Shown one piece after another: positions 36,801-48,800 of a stretch of 60,000 nt of DNA. This stretch comes from Liolophura sinensis. Taxonomy: Eukaryota; Mollusca; Polyplacophora; Chitonida; Chitonidae. The stretch covers positions 1,306,501 through 1,366,500 of the forward strand of contig NC_088306.1 in assembly GCF_032854445.1 (NCBI RefSeq), given 5' to 3'. The notes beneath the pieces were generated by a model. The model saw only the letters and a program-made list of their open reading frames with translations. It had not been told where the DNA came from and searched no databases. The number at the start of each line of letters is the position of its first letter. Position 1 is the first letter of the stretch. The translations under genes and the position numbers were made by a program.

Positions 36801-39800
36801 CTGAAGTTCCACATGCCCAGAAGCTTAGATTGTGTGACTAGCCTCCTATGGGGGAAGAGCTCTTACCCCAGTGCAGCCCTAACCCAGCTGCCTGTTGAGG
36901 AGGGAGTGGGGCTTTCGTCGAAAGACGTGGGTGGTTTACGACGCCGTTTGCTGGCACGGGTGAGGCTGGAGTCGGACTGACCTCCATCACTGATGTTCCC
37001 AGGCTCGCTAAGGCTCCCCTGGTCCCCGAATAGGGCACTCTGACTACAGAATTCACTGGTGCTCTGCGACCCTACAACCTCAGAGGACTCACAGGGGGCT
37101 AGAATAAGATGAGCAGAAGTCAGTTTATATCTCATTGGTATTTGACTAAGGTATGTACCTTACAAACTGCCCGACTTCAGGCTTCAGCCAGAAGAATGCT
37201 TGGCTCCTGTTTAACACAATACTGTCAAGTACTTAATTTTCACGTGGAACGAATTTTCGCGGATTTAAAGCCACCCAATGGCTGATAGTTTACAGGTGCA
37301 GGAAACTGGAGAGCCCAGCGTAAATAACCAGCCTTTTTACAAAGAAACTTTCCTACATATGAGTATTAAACAGGGGTAACGGTGGAAAACAAGCGACAAA
37401 GGCACAATTTTAAATGAAGTGAAAAGCCTTGTCCATTTCTCAAACTACGGAAGCAAAAATCTGAGCAGAGCAGCAGATGGATTATGAAAAAGGTATTACA
37501 GGATACTATTTTATTTATTTGACTAGTGCTTACGCTATTCTCAAGAATATTTCACTTATAAGACGGCAAACAGCCTTATGCTGTGAGGTCATCATCCACA
37601 GCTTTGGCAGACCTTCCCACACACTACTTGATATCTAATAAGAAGCAATTCAGTGGCTACTTGATCTGATTTAAGACCCAAATATTGCACCTATTAAAGT
37701 CCTACAACTGACCTGACACAGAGCTAAACTAGAATTTTCTATTTACATGGTAGATGCCCTAATGATTAAACCTAAAATCACAAGTGATTTGTGTATAGTT
37801 TACTTACTGAGGTCAATTTCTGGGGAAGGAGCAGACAAAACTTCATCGCTGGCTTCCAGTCTCTGGCTCGTCAGCTCATCTAACGTCAAAGCTCCGGGGT
37901 CCACAGCTTTGGGTAACATGGTCACAGTCACACTAGAGTTATCTCCTCCTGACAAACCAGGTGCCTGTGAAGACAAGTTATGAGTGGGTATGTGCTCATA
38001 TATAAATATCCTTAATTCACCTTAAGTTTTGTATGTAGAAATGCACATTCAGAAGTACATGAAAGCCTTAAAATGACACTTCTGATGCCGACACTTAAGT
38101 TTTCTGATAAGAAGTTCATCAAACTTCCTCAAAAAACCCCCTCTTATTAGTTCTATAAGGTGGATGAATCAATCAGAATCAACGAAATGTGTCAGTTAAA
38201 AAATGATAAACTTTAGGTGAAGTACAGTGTGTCAAAAATTGTAGACATGTACCATGAAAGATGATTTACAGGTGAAAAGCTTATTCAAGCACTGGAAAAT
38301 AACCCACCACATGGCACTTTTTGCTCCAGCTTAAAATTAAATTATTTTTGGGGTGGAAAATGAACCCAAAGCCATTCTCGTTGAAAATTTCCATTTGAGA
38401 TTTGATTTGATTGGTGTTTTATGCCATTGCGCAGAAATAGTTCACCAGCTTATGTAAGCTGACCACTGAATGGCGCCAGGAGATCTGGGTCTGTATCCAG
38501 AAAGCAGGTATTCACTTAAAAAGTCAAAATGTGATAATTGATTTCAATGCTTAGTTTAGGATCCTAGTTTTGAAAGCCTACCGTTTTCTGGTGTAACACC
38601 ACCTAAGAGCCTTACAAGCACACACAAGAGTGATACACAGTTCTGCAGAACAGAACAAAAACAGTATACATAACTTTGGATCGTTCTGTTGATGTCAGGA
38701 AAGAGTTCCTTACAAGTTCCTCTTTGCCACGCACTTTTCGTCTCAGAGAAAACTGCAAGATGGGTTTTGCCAATGACGGTTACCTGATTATAAAAGGAGG
38801 GGAAAAAAAAAAGAAACAGTCAACTGAGATTTACCTGAGTTGTAATGTTTATTGAGGCTCCAGAGGCTTTGTTGCTCAATTCCTCCAGAGGAATGAAACT
38901 AGATGTAGCTCTGGCTGGAGCCTCACTCCCATCTTGTGAGGCGCTAGAGGGGAGGTCACGGATGACCTGACCTTTCCCAGCCGTCGACTGTCCAGTGTCC
39001 TGAACAACATTCCCCGTCAAAATGCTGACCAGTGCTTCCTTCTGTGCCTTTTGACCCACAGGCTTCGTTGGTTCAAGGTCAGTTGCCTGGGGTGGGACCT
39101 TGACATCCTGACCAGACAATGAGGTCAAGGCCACCATGTCCTCCTCCATGAACTCATAAGGGTCAAGGTCAATTTGAGCCTGAGCCAGCGATGTGCTCAG
39201 TAAGTCCATTGACTGGCTGCTGGCTGGTTTGTTTGTGTCTTCCCCGGAACTGCCCACATGTACACTAGACCCCGTGGAGTGGAAGATGCCCGTCTGAGGA
39301 TCAAGGTCACCAGGTAAGAGGTCAGGGTTCAGACTGGGAACTACTGAGGTCAATGACCCTAGTTTTGTGAAGCTGTCTTTCATTTCTGCCTCAGCTGGGG
39401 TCTTGCCTTGGGCGATCTGAACATCAAGAGAAAAAACAGTACTCCTTTTTTCATCTGTTATGATCATTTCTTAAGCAGGATAAATGTGTGATTGCTTACA
39501 TCACTTTTCGAATAAAACTTTTATTTACATGTATTTATTTATTTGATTGGTGTTTCACGCCGTACTCAAGAATATTTCACTTATACGACGACGGTGAGCA
39601 TTATGTTGGAAGGAAACCATGCAGGGCCTCATGGAAACCCACAGCCATACATGGGAAGGCATGTCAGCAACCTGCGGAAGTCAACAAGAGCTGGACTCAC
39701 AGCGACTTGGGTCTTTACACTGCGCTGGCGTACTAATACCCTCCGCCACAGTGTCCCCTTCCCAACTAACGGGCCAAGGGCAGCGAGTTAGCACTTTAGC

Positions 39801-42800
39801 CTTTAGCCCATTACGAGCTTACAGAGGTCAATGCACAGGTGCACAGCGAACACTTGGTAGGGACTGCCTCGGTATATGTACTTTACACCCACCTGTTGTG
39901 ATTGGTTGATGCTGGCTGGGTCCGTCATCGTTGTTGTCCCCACCCCCTCTACTGTGACCCCCTCTGTCTCAGCCACGCCCTTCGTCTGAGGGACTGGGTT
40001 CACCATACTCATAGCTTGTTCTGTTGACACAAGGAAGCAGTTTAATAGCATAACAAAACTGAACTTCTGTGGTTATTAAAACACAAAAAAAGGAAAAAAA
40101 TAAAAAAATTTTTGAACATAGTTTTACTTTTCCATTTTCTGTTTTTTTCCTCCATATAAACAGAATATCACACCACCACCAAATATAAATCAGACATTGT
40201 TATCTAAAAGATTAAAGTAGTATTGAAACCAAAGCTGACACAGTCAGACCACAGTCGTTTTTAAGCACAGACAGAAACAACCCACAGACAGACTAACAGT
40301 CACAGGAACAGTAAGACAGACAGATGAGTAAAGAAAAAGACCATCAGATACCCAGTGTGTAGAATTGGTCTTGTGATAATGGATCACCACTGGAATCCTG
40401 GCTCAGGTCTGAGGCTGGCTGCCTGTAACAACAACAGGCTGAATGAAAACAGAATATCTTTCTGGGGCAAGTTGTTCAAAAGTGTATTAAAAGATACAGC
40501 TGTATGTCAGCCTTAAATCTTAATACCAGTCTTGGTCTGATACAAAATCAATTAGACTACTAGACAATATTTTAGCACCGGGTGACTAGATGAGTTCTTC
40601 TGACAGTAGTGGAATAACTAAGCCTGGGGCAGATTCCACGAAGGCCTTTCTGACTTAAATCAAAATTTAGTTGTCACAATGTTTAGTTTGTGAAAGTTTA
40701 ATGGAAGATGAAATTTTGACATATCTGTCTTAAGATAACATATATGAGGTGGTCCAAATTTTAATTTACAGGGCTCAGAAACAAGCTCTAAAGTCATATT
40801 TCAAATTTTTGATTTAAGTCAAAACTGGCTTTGCCGAATTGGCCCTTGATTACACAGACCTTATCAAGTCCAGTATATTGCTTAGTACATTGAGTCGACT
40901 CTGATTGGCTGTTGTGAGAGAATGGCAACCCCAGGCTATGCCTGTCCTAAGATGAATCTCAGGTATGGCAGATTTATTGAATCATGGCTGTAAGGTTTAA
41001 CCTGAAAATCCTATCTCGCTTCCTAAGTATAATATCATGTAGCTTAAGCAAAAAAACTTTAGAAGTTTCGTGACAATGGGCCCAGAAAAATATTATCACC
41101 TATATGTCATCCTCCAAAGCACGCACTGATTGTAAAAATGCAATCACTTTGAAAAAGGATTCGAACAATAATGTACCCTTCAGAATTGTCACTAAAAAAC
41201 ATGCAATCCTTCTGGTACTTCACAACTGTTTTCACCAAGAAGGGAATGAAAACTCACCCAACAGATTTATTTATCTATTTATTTAGTAAGTGCTTTACGC
41301 CGCACTCAAGAACTCTTTACTTATACAACCACAGCCAGCATTATGGTGAGAGGAAACCGGACAAAGTCCAAGGGAAACCCACAACCATCTGCAGGTTTCT
41401 GCATGACTTTTCCATGTATGACAGGAGAGGAAGCCAGCATGAGTCAGACTTGAACTCACTGCAACCACATTGGCGAAAGACTCCTGGGTCATTGCACTGC
41501 ACTAGCACTCTATTCACCCTGACACGGGATCTCCTTATCAAAGAGAAGTGGTGGTGATACATCATGCGTGTGACGTACCCTGGTTTAGGCTGGGAAGCCG
41601 GGGAACCTGATTGGACATCATCTGTGACATCATACTCAAACCATTCGTTGGCCAAGTTCGGGGGCAGGGCTGGCGTTACCGCTGTGAGAAGAGAAAAGAC
41701 GGTATATTCATAATTGTTAATTGGAATACAGCAATTAAATGTATGTCTTTTTTTATTAATGTATTTCATAATTTGCTTCCATTTGTGGCTATCATCAACA
41801 CTGTTTCGTTTATACCCAGCTGTTTTTAGTTCCATACATGGAGGAAAATGAATTCAGAAAACAAAAAATCTCACAACTCTCTTGATGTAATGATCACATT
41901 TTGCTAAATGAGTATCTAATGATTACCAAATGCTAGCAGCACCTCATCTCTGGTCAAATGTTCCAAAGATAAGCTCTTCCCAGGAAGACAATTTCAACCT
42001 AAATAACGACCAAGATTAGAAGCCCTGTAGTCTTTCAAAACCTACCTCATATTTTACCTACTTGATTAACCTCATACTTGGCAGAATGACAAAACCACTG
42101 CAATCATGTCAGGAAATGTTCCCTTCCTCATTAGTACATGTATTACTCATGCAGATTGTTCAAGCATTTGATCTGTCACCAGACTACCTGTATCAGCATA
42201 TAAATTTCCACAAGATTACCAACACCAGAACATGGTCTTCACACACAGGCACATTCTACCGGCACAGCTACCTTTAATGGGTAAACTGGACTGTGTGGTG
42301 GTTATCTCCCCTGCTGGGGTGCTCTCCTCTATTATAATGGGTGAGGAAGTCACGGAAGATGAACCGGGTGAGTCTGAGCTCATGCCAGCAGCCTGTATTA
42401 GCTCTGCCAACAACGACGTCTTCCCATCAGCCTCTGGGCGAGATTTCTGAAAATGCAATACGGGTAAACAGTCAATGTCTGTAGTGTAACCTGTCTTCAT
42501 GATAGCGTTCATATACATATGTCGATGGCAGAGCAGTACCTGACCTGATTTGGACATTTCTACACATTGCTGACCCCAGTGTTAAACACCAATGAGATAA
42601 AAAACATGTACATCCATCATTACAACTTATTTGTTTATTACTTTGATTGGATTTATATGCCATACTCAAGAATAATTCACTTGTACAACAAAAGCCAGCA
42701 TTATGGTGCGAGGGAATCGATGACCAGCTACAGGTCGCCTGCAGACCTTCCCATGTACGACCCGAGAGGAAGCCAGCATTAACAGGACTTGAACACACAG

Positions 42801-45800
42801 CAATCGCATTGATAGAACTATTGCATGACAGGCTCATGAAGCCAGTTGTTCAAATGTGTACTGAAACTTAAGCCAGGCTTAAATCACACGTCTTGTTCTA
42901 ATGCAAAAATAAACGGGATATTAGTCCGAACTACAGTTAATACTGAGCTCAACTGCTGATACACTTTGGAACTAGTGAGCTCTGTGTGATTATGCTGGCC
43001 TACACTGTGATCTTACCTTTAGAGCACTGAACTAGTGAGCTCTGTGTGATTATGCTGGCATACGCTGTGATCCTACCTCTAGACCACTGAACTAGTGAGC
43101 TCTGTGTGATTATGCTGGCATACGCTGGGATCTTACCTCTAGAGCACTGAACTAGTGAGCTCTGTGTGATTATGCTGGCCTACGCTGTGATCTTACCTTT
43201 AGAGCACTGAGCTAGTGAGCTCTGTGTGATTATGCTGGCCTACGCTGGGATCTTACCTTTAGAGCACTGAACTAGTGAGCACTGTGTGATTATGCTGGCA
43301 TACGCTGTGATCCTACCTTTAGAGCACTGAACTAGTGAGCTCTGTGTGATTACGCTGGCCTACGTTGGGATCTTACCTTTAGAGCACTGAACTAGTGAGC
43401 ACTGTGTGATTATGCTGGCATACGCTGTGATCCTACCTTTAGAGCACTGAACTAGTGAGCTCTGTGTGATTACCCTGGCCTACGCTGGGATCTTACCTTT
43501 AGAGCACTGAACTAGTGAGCTCTGTGTGATTATGCTGGCCTACGCTGTGATCTTTACCTTTAGAGCACTGAGCTAGTGAGTTCTGTGTGATTATGCTGGC
43601 CTACGCTGTGATCCTACCTTTAGAGCACTGAACTAGTGAGCTCTGTGTGATTACGCTGGCCTACGCTGGGCTCTTACCTTTAGAGCACTGAACTAGTGAG
43701 CACTGTGTGATTATACTGGCATACGCTGTGATCCTACCTCTAGGGCACTGAACTAGTGAGCACTGTGTGATTATGCTGGCATACGCTGTGATCTTACCTT
43801 TACAGCACTGAACTAGTGAGCACTGTGTGATTATGCTGGCATACGCTGTGATCTTTACCTTTAGAGCACTGAACTAGTGAGCTCTGTGTGATTATGCTGG
43901 CCTACGCTGTGATCTTTACCTTTAGAGCACTGAACCAGAGAGCTCTGTGTGATTATGCTGGCATACGCTGTGATCTTTACCTTTACAGCACTGAACTAGT
44001 GAGCTCTGTGTGATTGTGCTGGCATACGCTGTGATCCTACCTTTAGATCACTGAGCTAGTGAGCTCTGTGTGATTATGCTGGCCTACGCTGTGATCCTAC
44101 CTCTAGAGCACTGAACTAGTGAGCTCTGTGTGATTATGCTGGCCTACGCTGTGATCCTACCTCTAGAGCACTGAACTAGAGAGCTCTGTGTGATAATGCT
44201 TGCCTACGCTGTGATCCTACCTTTAGAGCACTGAACTAGTGAGCTCTGTGTGATTATGCTGGCATACGCTGTGATCCTATCTTTAGATCACTGAGCTAGT
44301 GAGCTCTGTGTGATTATGCTGGCCTACGCTGTGATCCTACCTCTAGGCCACTGAACTAGTGAGCTCTGTGCGATTATGCTGGCATACGCTGGGATCCTAC
44401 CTCTAGAGCACTGAACTAGTGAGCTCTGTGTGATTATGCTGGCATACCCTGGGATCCTACCTCTAGAGCACTGAACTAGTGAGCTCTGTGTGATTATGCT
44501 GGCCTACGCTGTGATCTTACCTTTAGAGCACTGAACTAGTGAGCACTGTGTGATTACGCTGGCATACGCTGGGATCTTACCTTTAGAGCACTGAACTAGT
44601 GAGCTCTGTGTGATTATGCTGGCATACGCTGTGATCTTACCTTTAGAGCACTGAACTAGTGAGCTGTGTGTGATTATGCTGGCCTACGCTGTGATCTTTA
44701 CCTTTAGAGCACTGAACTAGTGAGCTCTGTGTGATTATGCTGGCCTACGCTGTGATCCTACCTCTAGAGCACTGAACTAGTGAGCTCTGTGTGATTATGC
44801 TGGCCTACGCTGGGATCTTACCTTTAGAGCACTGAACTAGTGAGCTCTGTGTGATTATGCTGGCATACGCTGTGATCTTTACCTTTAGAGCACTGAGCTA
44901 GTGAGTTCTGTGTGATTATGCTGGCATACGCTGTGATCCTACCTTTAGAGCACTGAACTAGTGAGCACTGTGTGATTACGCTGGCCTACGCTGGGCTCTT
45001 ACCTTTACAGCACTGAACTAGTGAGCACTGTGTGATTATGCTGGCCTACGCTGTGATCTTTACCTTTACAGCACTGAACTAGTGAGCTCTGTGTGATTAT
45101 GCTGGCCTACGCTGTGATCCTACCTCTAGAGCACTGAACTAGTGAGCTCTGTGTGATTATGCTGGCCTACGCTGGGATCTTACCTTTAGAGCACTGAACT
45201 AGTGAGCTCTGTGTGATTATGCTGGCCTACGCTGGGATCTTACCTTTAGAGCACTGAACTAGTGAGCTCTGTGTGATTATGCTGGCCTACGCTGTGATCT
45301 TTACCTTTAGAGCACTGAGCTAGTGAGTTCTGTGTGATTATGCTGGCCTACGCTGTGATCCTACCTTTAGAGCACTGAACTAGTGAGCACTGTGTGATTA
45401 CGCTGGCCTACGCTGGGCTCTTACCTTTACAGCACTGAACTAGTGAGCTCTGTGTGATTATGCTGGCATACGCTGTGATCTTTACCTTTAGAGCACTGAA
45501 CCAGTGAGTTCTGTGTGATTATGCTGGCCTACGCTGTGATCCTACCTTTAGAGCACTGAACTAGTGAGCACTGTGTGATTACGCTGGCCTACGCTGGGCT
45601 CTTACCTCTAGGGCACTGAACTAGTGAGCACTGTGTGATTATGCTGGCATACGCTGTGATCTTTACCTTTAGAGCACTGAACTAGTGAGCTCTGTGTGAT
45701 TATGCTGGCCTACGCTGTGATCCTACCTCTAGAGCACTGAACTAGTGAGCTCTGTGTGATTATGCTGGCCTACGCTGTGATCTTACCTTTAGAGCACGGA

Positions 45801-48800
45801 AGTCATGAGCACTGGTTGTGAGGATAACTTTGTTGTCCAGGGTTTTGGCCGTGACTATTTTCTGTGGGTCATGTTTCTGGATAAAACTTACAAGCTCCTA
45901 AAACACAGACAAAAGAGCCCAAAACTACAAGTAACTCAAATTCAAAAATGTTGATAGTTTCGTTTTAAATATTTGTAGATAAGCCTTTCCACTTGATGCT
46001 TTGTTCTTTTCCCTCTAAAATGTCTCTTAAAGTAAAAGGCATGAAATATAAACATGCAACCAAAGTATTGGAGCATCCGAAAACACAAAACAAAAACAAT
46101 CCTTCCTTGTCAATTGATTAGTCACACTAGTAAGGCAACATTTTGTACATGAGAAACATAAGTTACATGTACAATGCGATATCATAGCGATATAACGGAA
46201 GTAACACTGAATATGACATTAATAAGACACCAGACAAACAGCCTAATGCACAGTTGGCTGGTTCAAGGGGAGACAACCCAGTGTGTAGTGTGAGTCTTCA
46301 CCGCAGTTCATTTACCTAATTCTGCTTCAAGGATTAGTGTCCAGATTGTTTATATTTTCATAATTAGCTACCCCTGTATATATTTTTAAGTTGAGTGTAA
46401 AAAAATATTGGAAGAAAGTAATCTGAGTAATATCGCGCTAAACTCACTGGACAAAGAGGCTGGGTTTATGGTTTTTTTTTCGCCAACACTTGGTAGTCTT
46501 CGACGTATGATGTTACACAAGTCTAACCTTGAACGCCATTTAGTTCAGTGTTCATAAGCTGTCAGAGCTTCACCATTCAGCTCAGTGTTCATAAGCTGTA
46601 AGAGCTTCGCCATTTAGCTCAGTGTTCAGAAGCTGTCAGAGCCTCGCCATTCAGCTCAGTGTTCAGAAGCTGTCAGAGCCTCGCCATTCAGCTCAGTGTT
46701 CATAAGCTGTCAGAGCTTCGCCATTCAGCTCAGTGTTCATAAGCTGTCAGAGCCTCGCCATTTAGCTCAGTGTTCAAGAGCTGTCAGAGCCTCGCCATTT
46801 AGCTCAGTGTTCATAAGCTGTCAGAGCCTCGTCATTTAGCTCAGTGTTCATAAGCTGTCAGAGCCTCGCCATTTAGCTCAGTGTTCATAAGCTGTCAGAG
46901 CCTCGCCATTTAGCTCAGTGTTCAAGAGCTACATAAGTGTCAACAAGCATACTGAATTTCTCCATGAAATGGTTTGCTGTTCTGCATACGGTTGTAAAAA
47001 CAGGCCGTCCGCGAACCCTGGTGTTTCCAGACGATTTGGCCCTCAGGAAAGCGTGGATTCACAGCACAAGCCGGGCTGGCAGGAGTTGGGATAAGAAATT
47101 TTAACAGCAGGGAGGAAAAATTCGGCTCTGAATATATGTATAAACACCGTAGTGATAGGGCTTGGTGAATGTAAAACAAAGCCTTTAAAATTAGGCATCA
47201 AAAGTGTGAAAACAAGTGACATCTCTCTGAAAACTAGTCAAGGTAGGTACGAAAGTAATCTAAAACAGTGATAATCCATCCTCCATTGTTTTAATATCTG
47301 ATCCAGATCACGAGGGTTAGCGACACTCCCCCCATCATATAACTAGGAAAATTAAACAGTAGTAACAATTTTTCTTCAGTATAGCCTTGATTAAATGCAC
47401 AAAATTCATTCCCAAGGACGCATTTTTAAAGTAAATCAACTCGGGGGATAGAATTATATTTACTGTGAAGCGGACAGAAGGAATGAGTACTAAATATTAA
47501 ATCTGATATACACACGGAATGTAGAGCTACGGTGTAACACAGGATAAAGCTATACAGCAGTCTGTATTGCCACTGAGGTTGGAAATGCCTGGACATAATT
47601 CTGATTCAACGTCTGAAAACTCGGAATCTGAAGTCTGACCGGAACTTCCACATCGTCCACTATTGGTTCAAATTGATATATTTGCTTCTGTGTAGCTAGA
47701 ATCCATCTCGAATGACATCGCTTTCATACAAATTCCCAGGTTATATAGGCCAGCTAGACTTGGGATGGCTACCTATGATGTCACCCGCTGAGCTTTACCG
47801 GGCGACCGGCTGCACATCGGACAGGGTAACAAATCTATTGTTTTGGGTGGATTTAAAGTCAAAATTACATTTCTCAGAGGCCCTCCTGGTAACACACTGT
47901 TAAAAAGATTATAATCATTATAATTAGGACAAGTAATTAAATCTGGACACTAATCCTTTTAGCTATGATGCTAGGGGGTGTCTAAGTTGCTATGCTATAT
48001 GCATTTACCTGAACAGTCCTAACTGAGGTAAATTTACATGAGGCCGTATTTCACCTGGTAATCTGACCATTTGCCAGCTTTATAACACCGCCGTCGCTGC
48101 TCTGGTTTTACTCTCTATTCTGTAGGTATTAATTATTTTCAATATCCCAAAATTATATTCAATATATTCAACATAAAATACATGCATATCTCACCTTCTC
48201 AAATGGTAATGAAGTTCCTGCCTTTGTGGTAACCATGGTAGTCCCCTGACCAATCAGCTTCTTCCCCTGACTCTTCTGAACAACAATCACGTTGGGTTTG
48301 CCACCTGAACAAGGAAGAACAAGGAAGTACAGATTCAGAAGTACATTCTTCAGTCTCTATATGGCACAAGGTATGGCAGGGTTCAAATGAAGTCACACTG
48401 GAAACAATTACCTGCTTCGTTTATAGAAAAAAACTCTCATCTGATTAGTAAAAGTTGATAACAAGGCAGCGTTTTTTTATTTTCTTGATGTGAGAATTTT
48501 CACTTACTTTGGACTCTGATATATCTCCTAATCAACATCACAAAAACAGAAAGGTATGTTTTTTATAGTTTGATCTAGTCTTTCCTTTCAGGAATGCAGA
48601 CAGCTTCTACTATCCTTGTCACAGGCCTGCGTGACATACCCGCCACTCCCGCTGCGGTTTTCACCGCTGTCAGATGTAATGTCTTGGGATTCACCGTCAC
48701 CACATTTGGGGATTTGTTCGTCGTGGCAATGACCTTTCCTCCCTGGGTTGTGATGTTGAGAATTTTGCTCCCAAGAGATGCTGCAACTAAACAAGGGGAG

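Noticed and set aside
30798-37098. Bromodomain exons as a separate gene rather than the 3' end of EMSY
   Set aside because: No stop after exon 18, no start or promoter-like sequence before exon 19, and phases continue exactly across the 18/19 junction. This still needs transcript proof.
48575-48640. Read-through of EMSY exon 10 to TAG at 48575
   Set aside because: A good donor at 48639 restores phase 1, which exon 11 requires, and exon 11 onwards carries conserved EMSY blocks.
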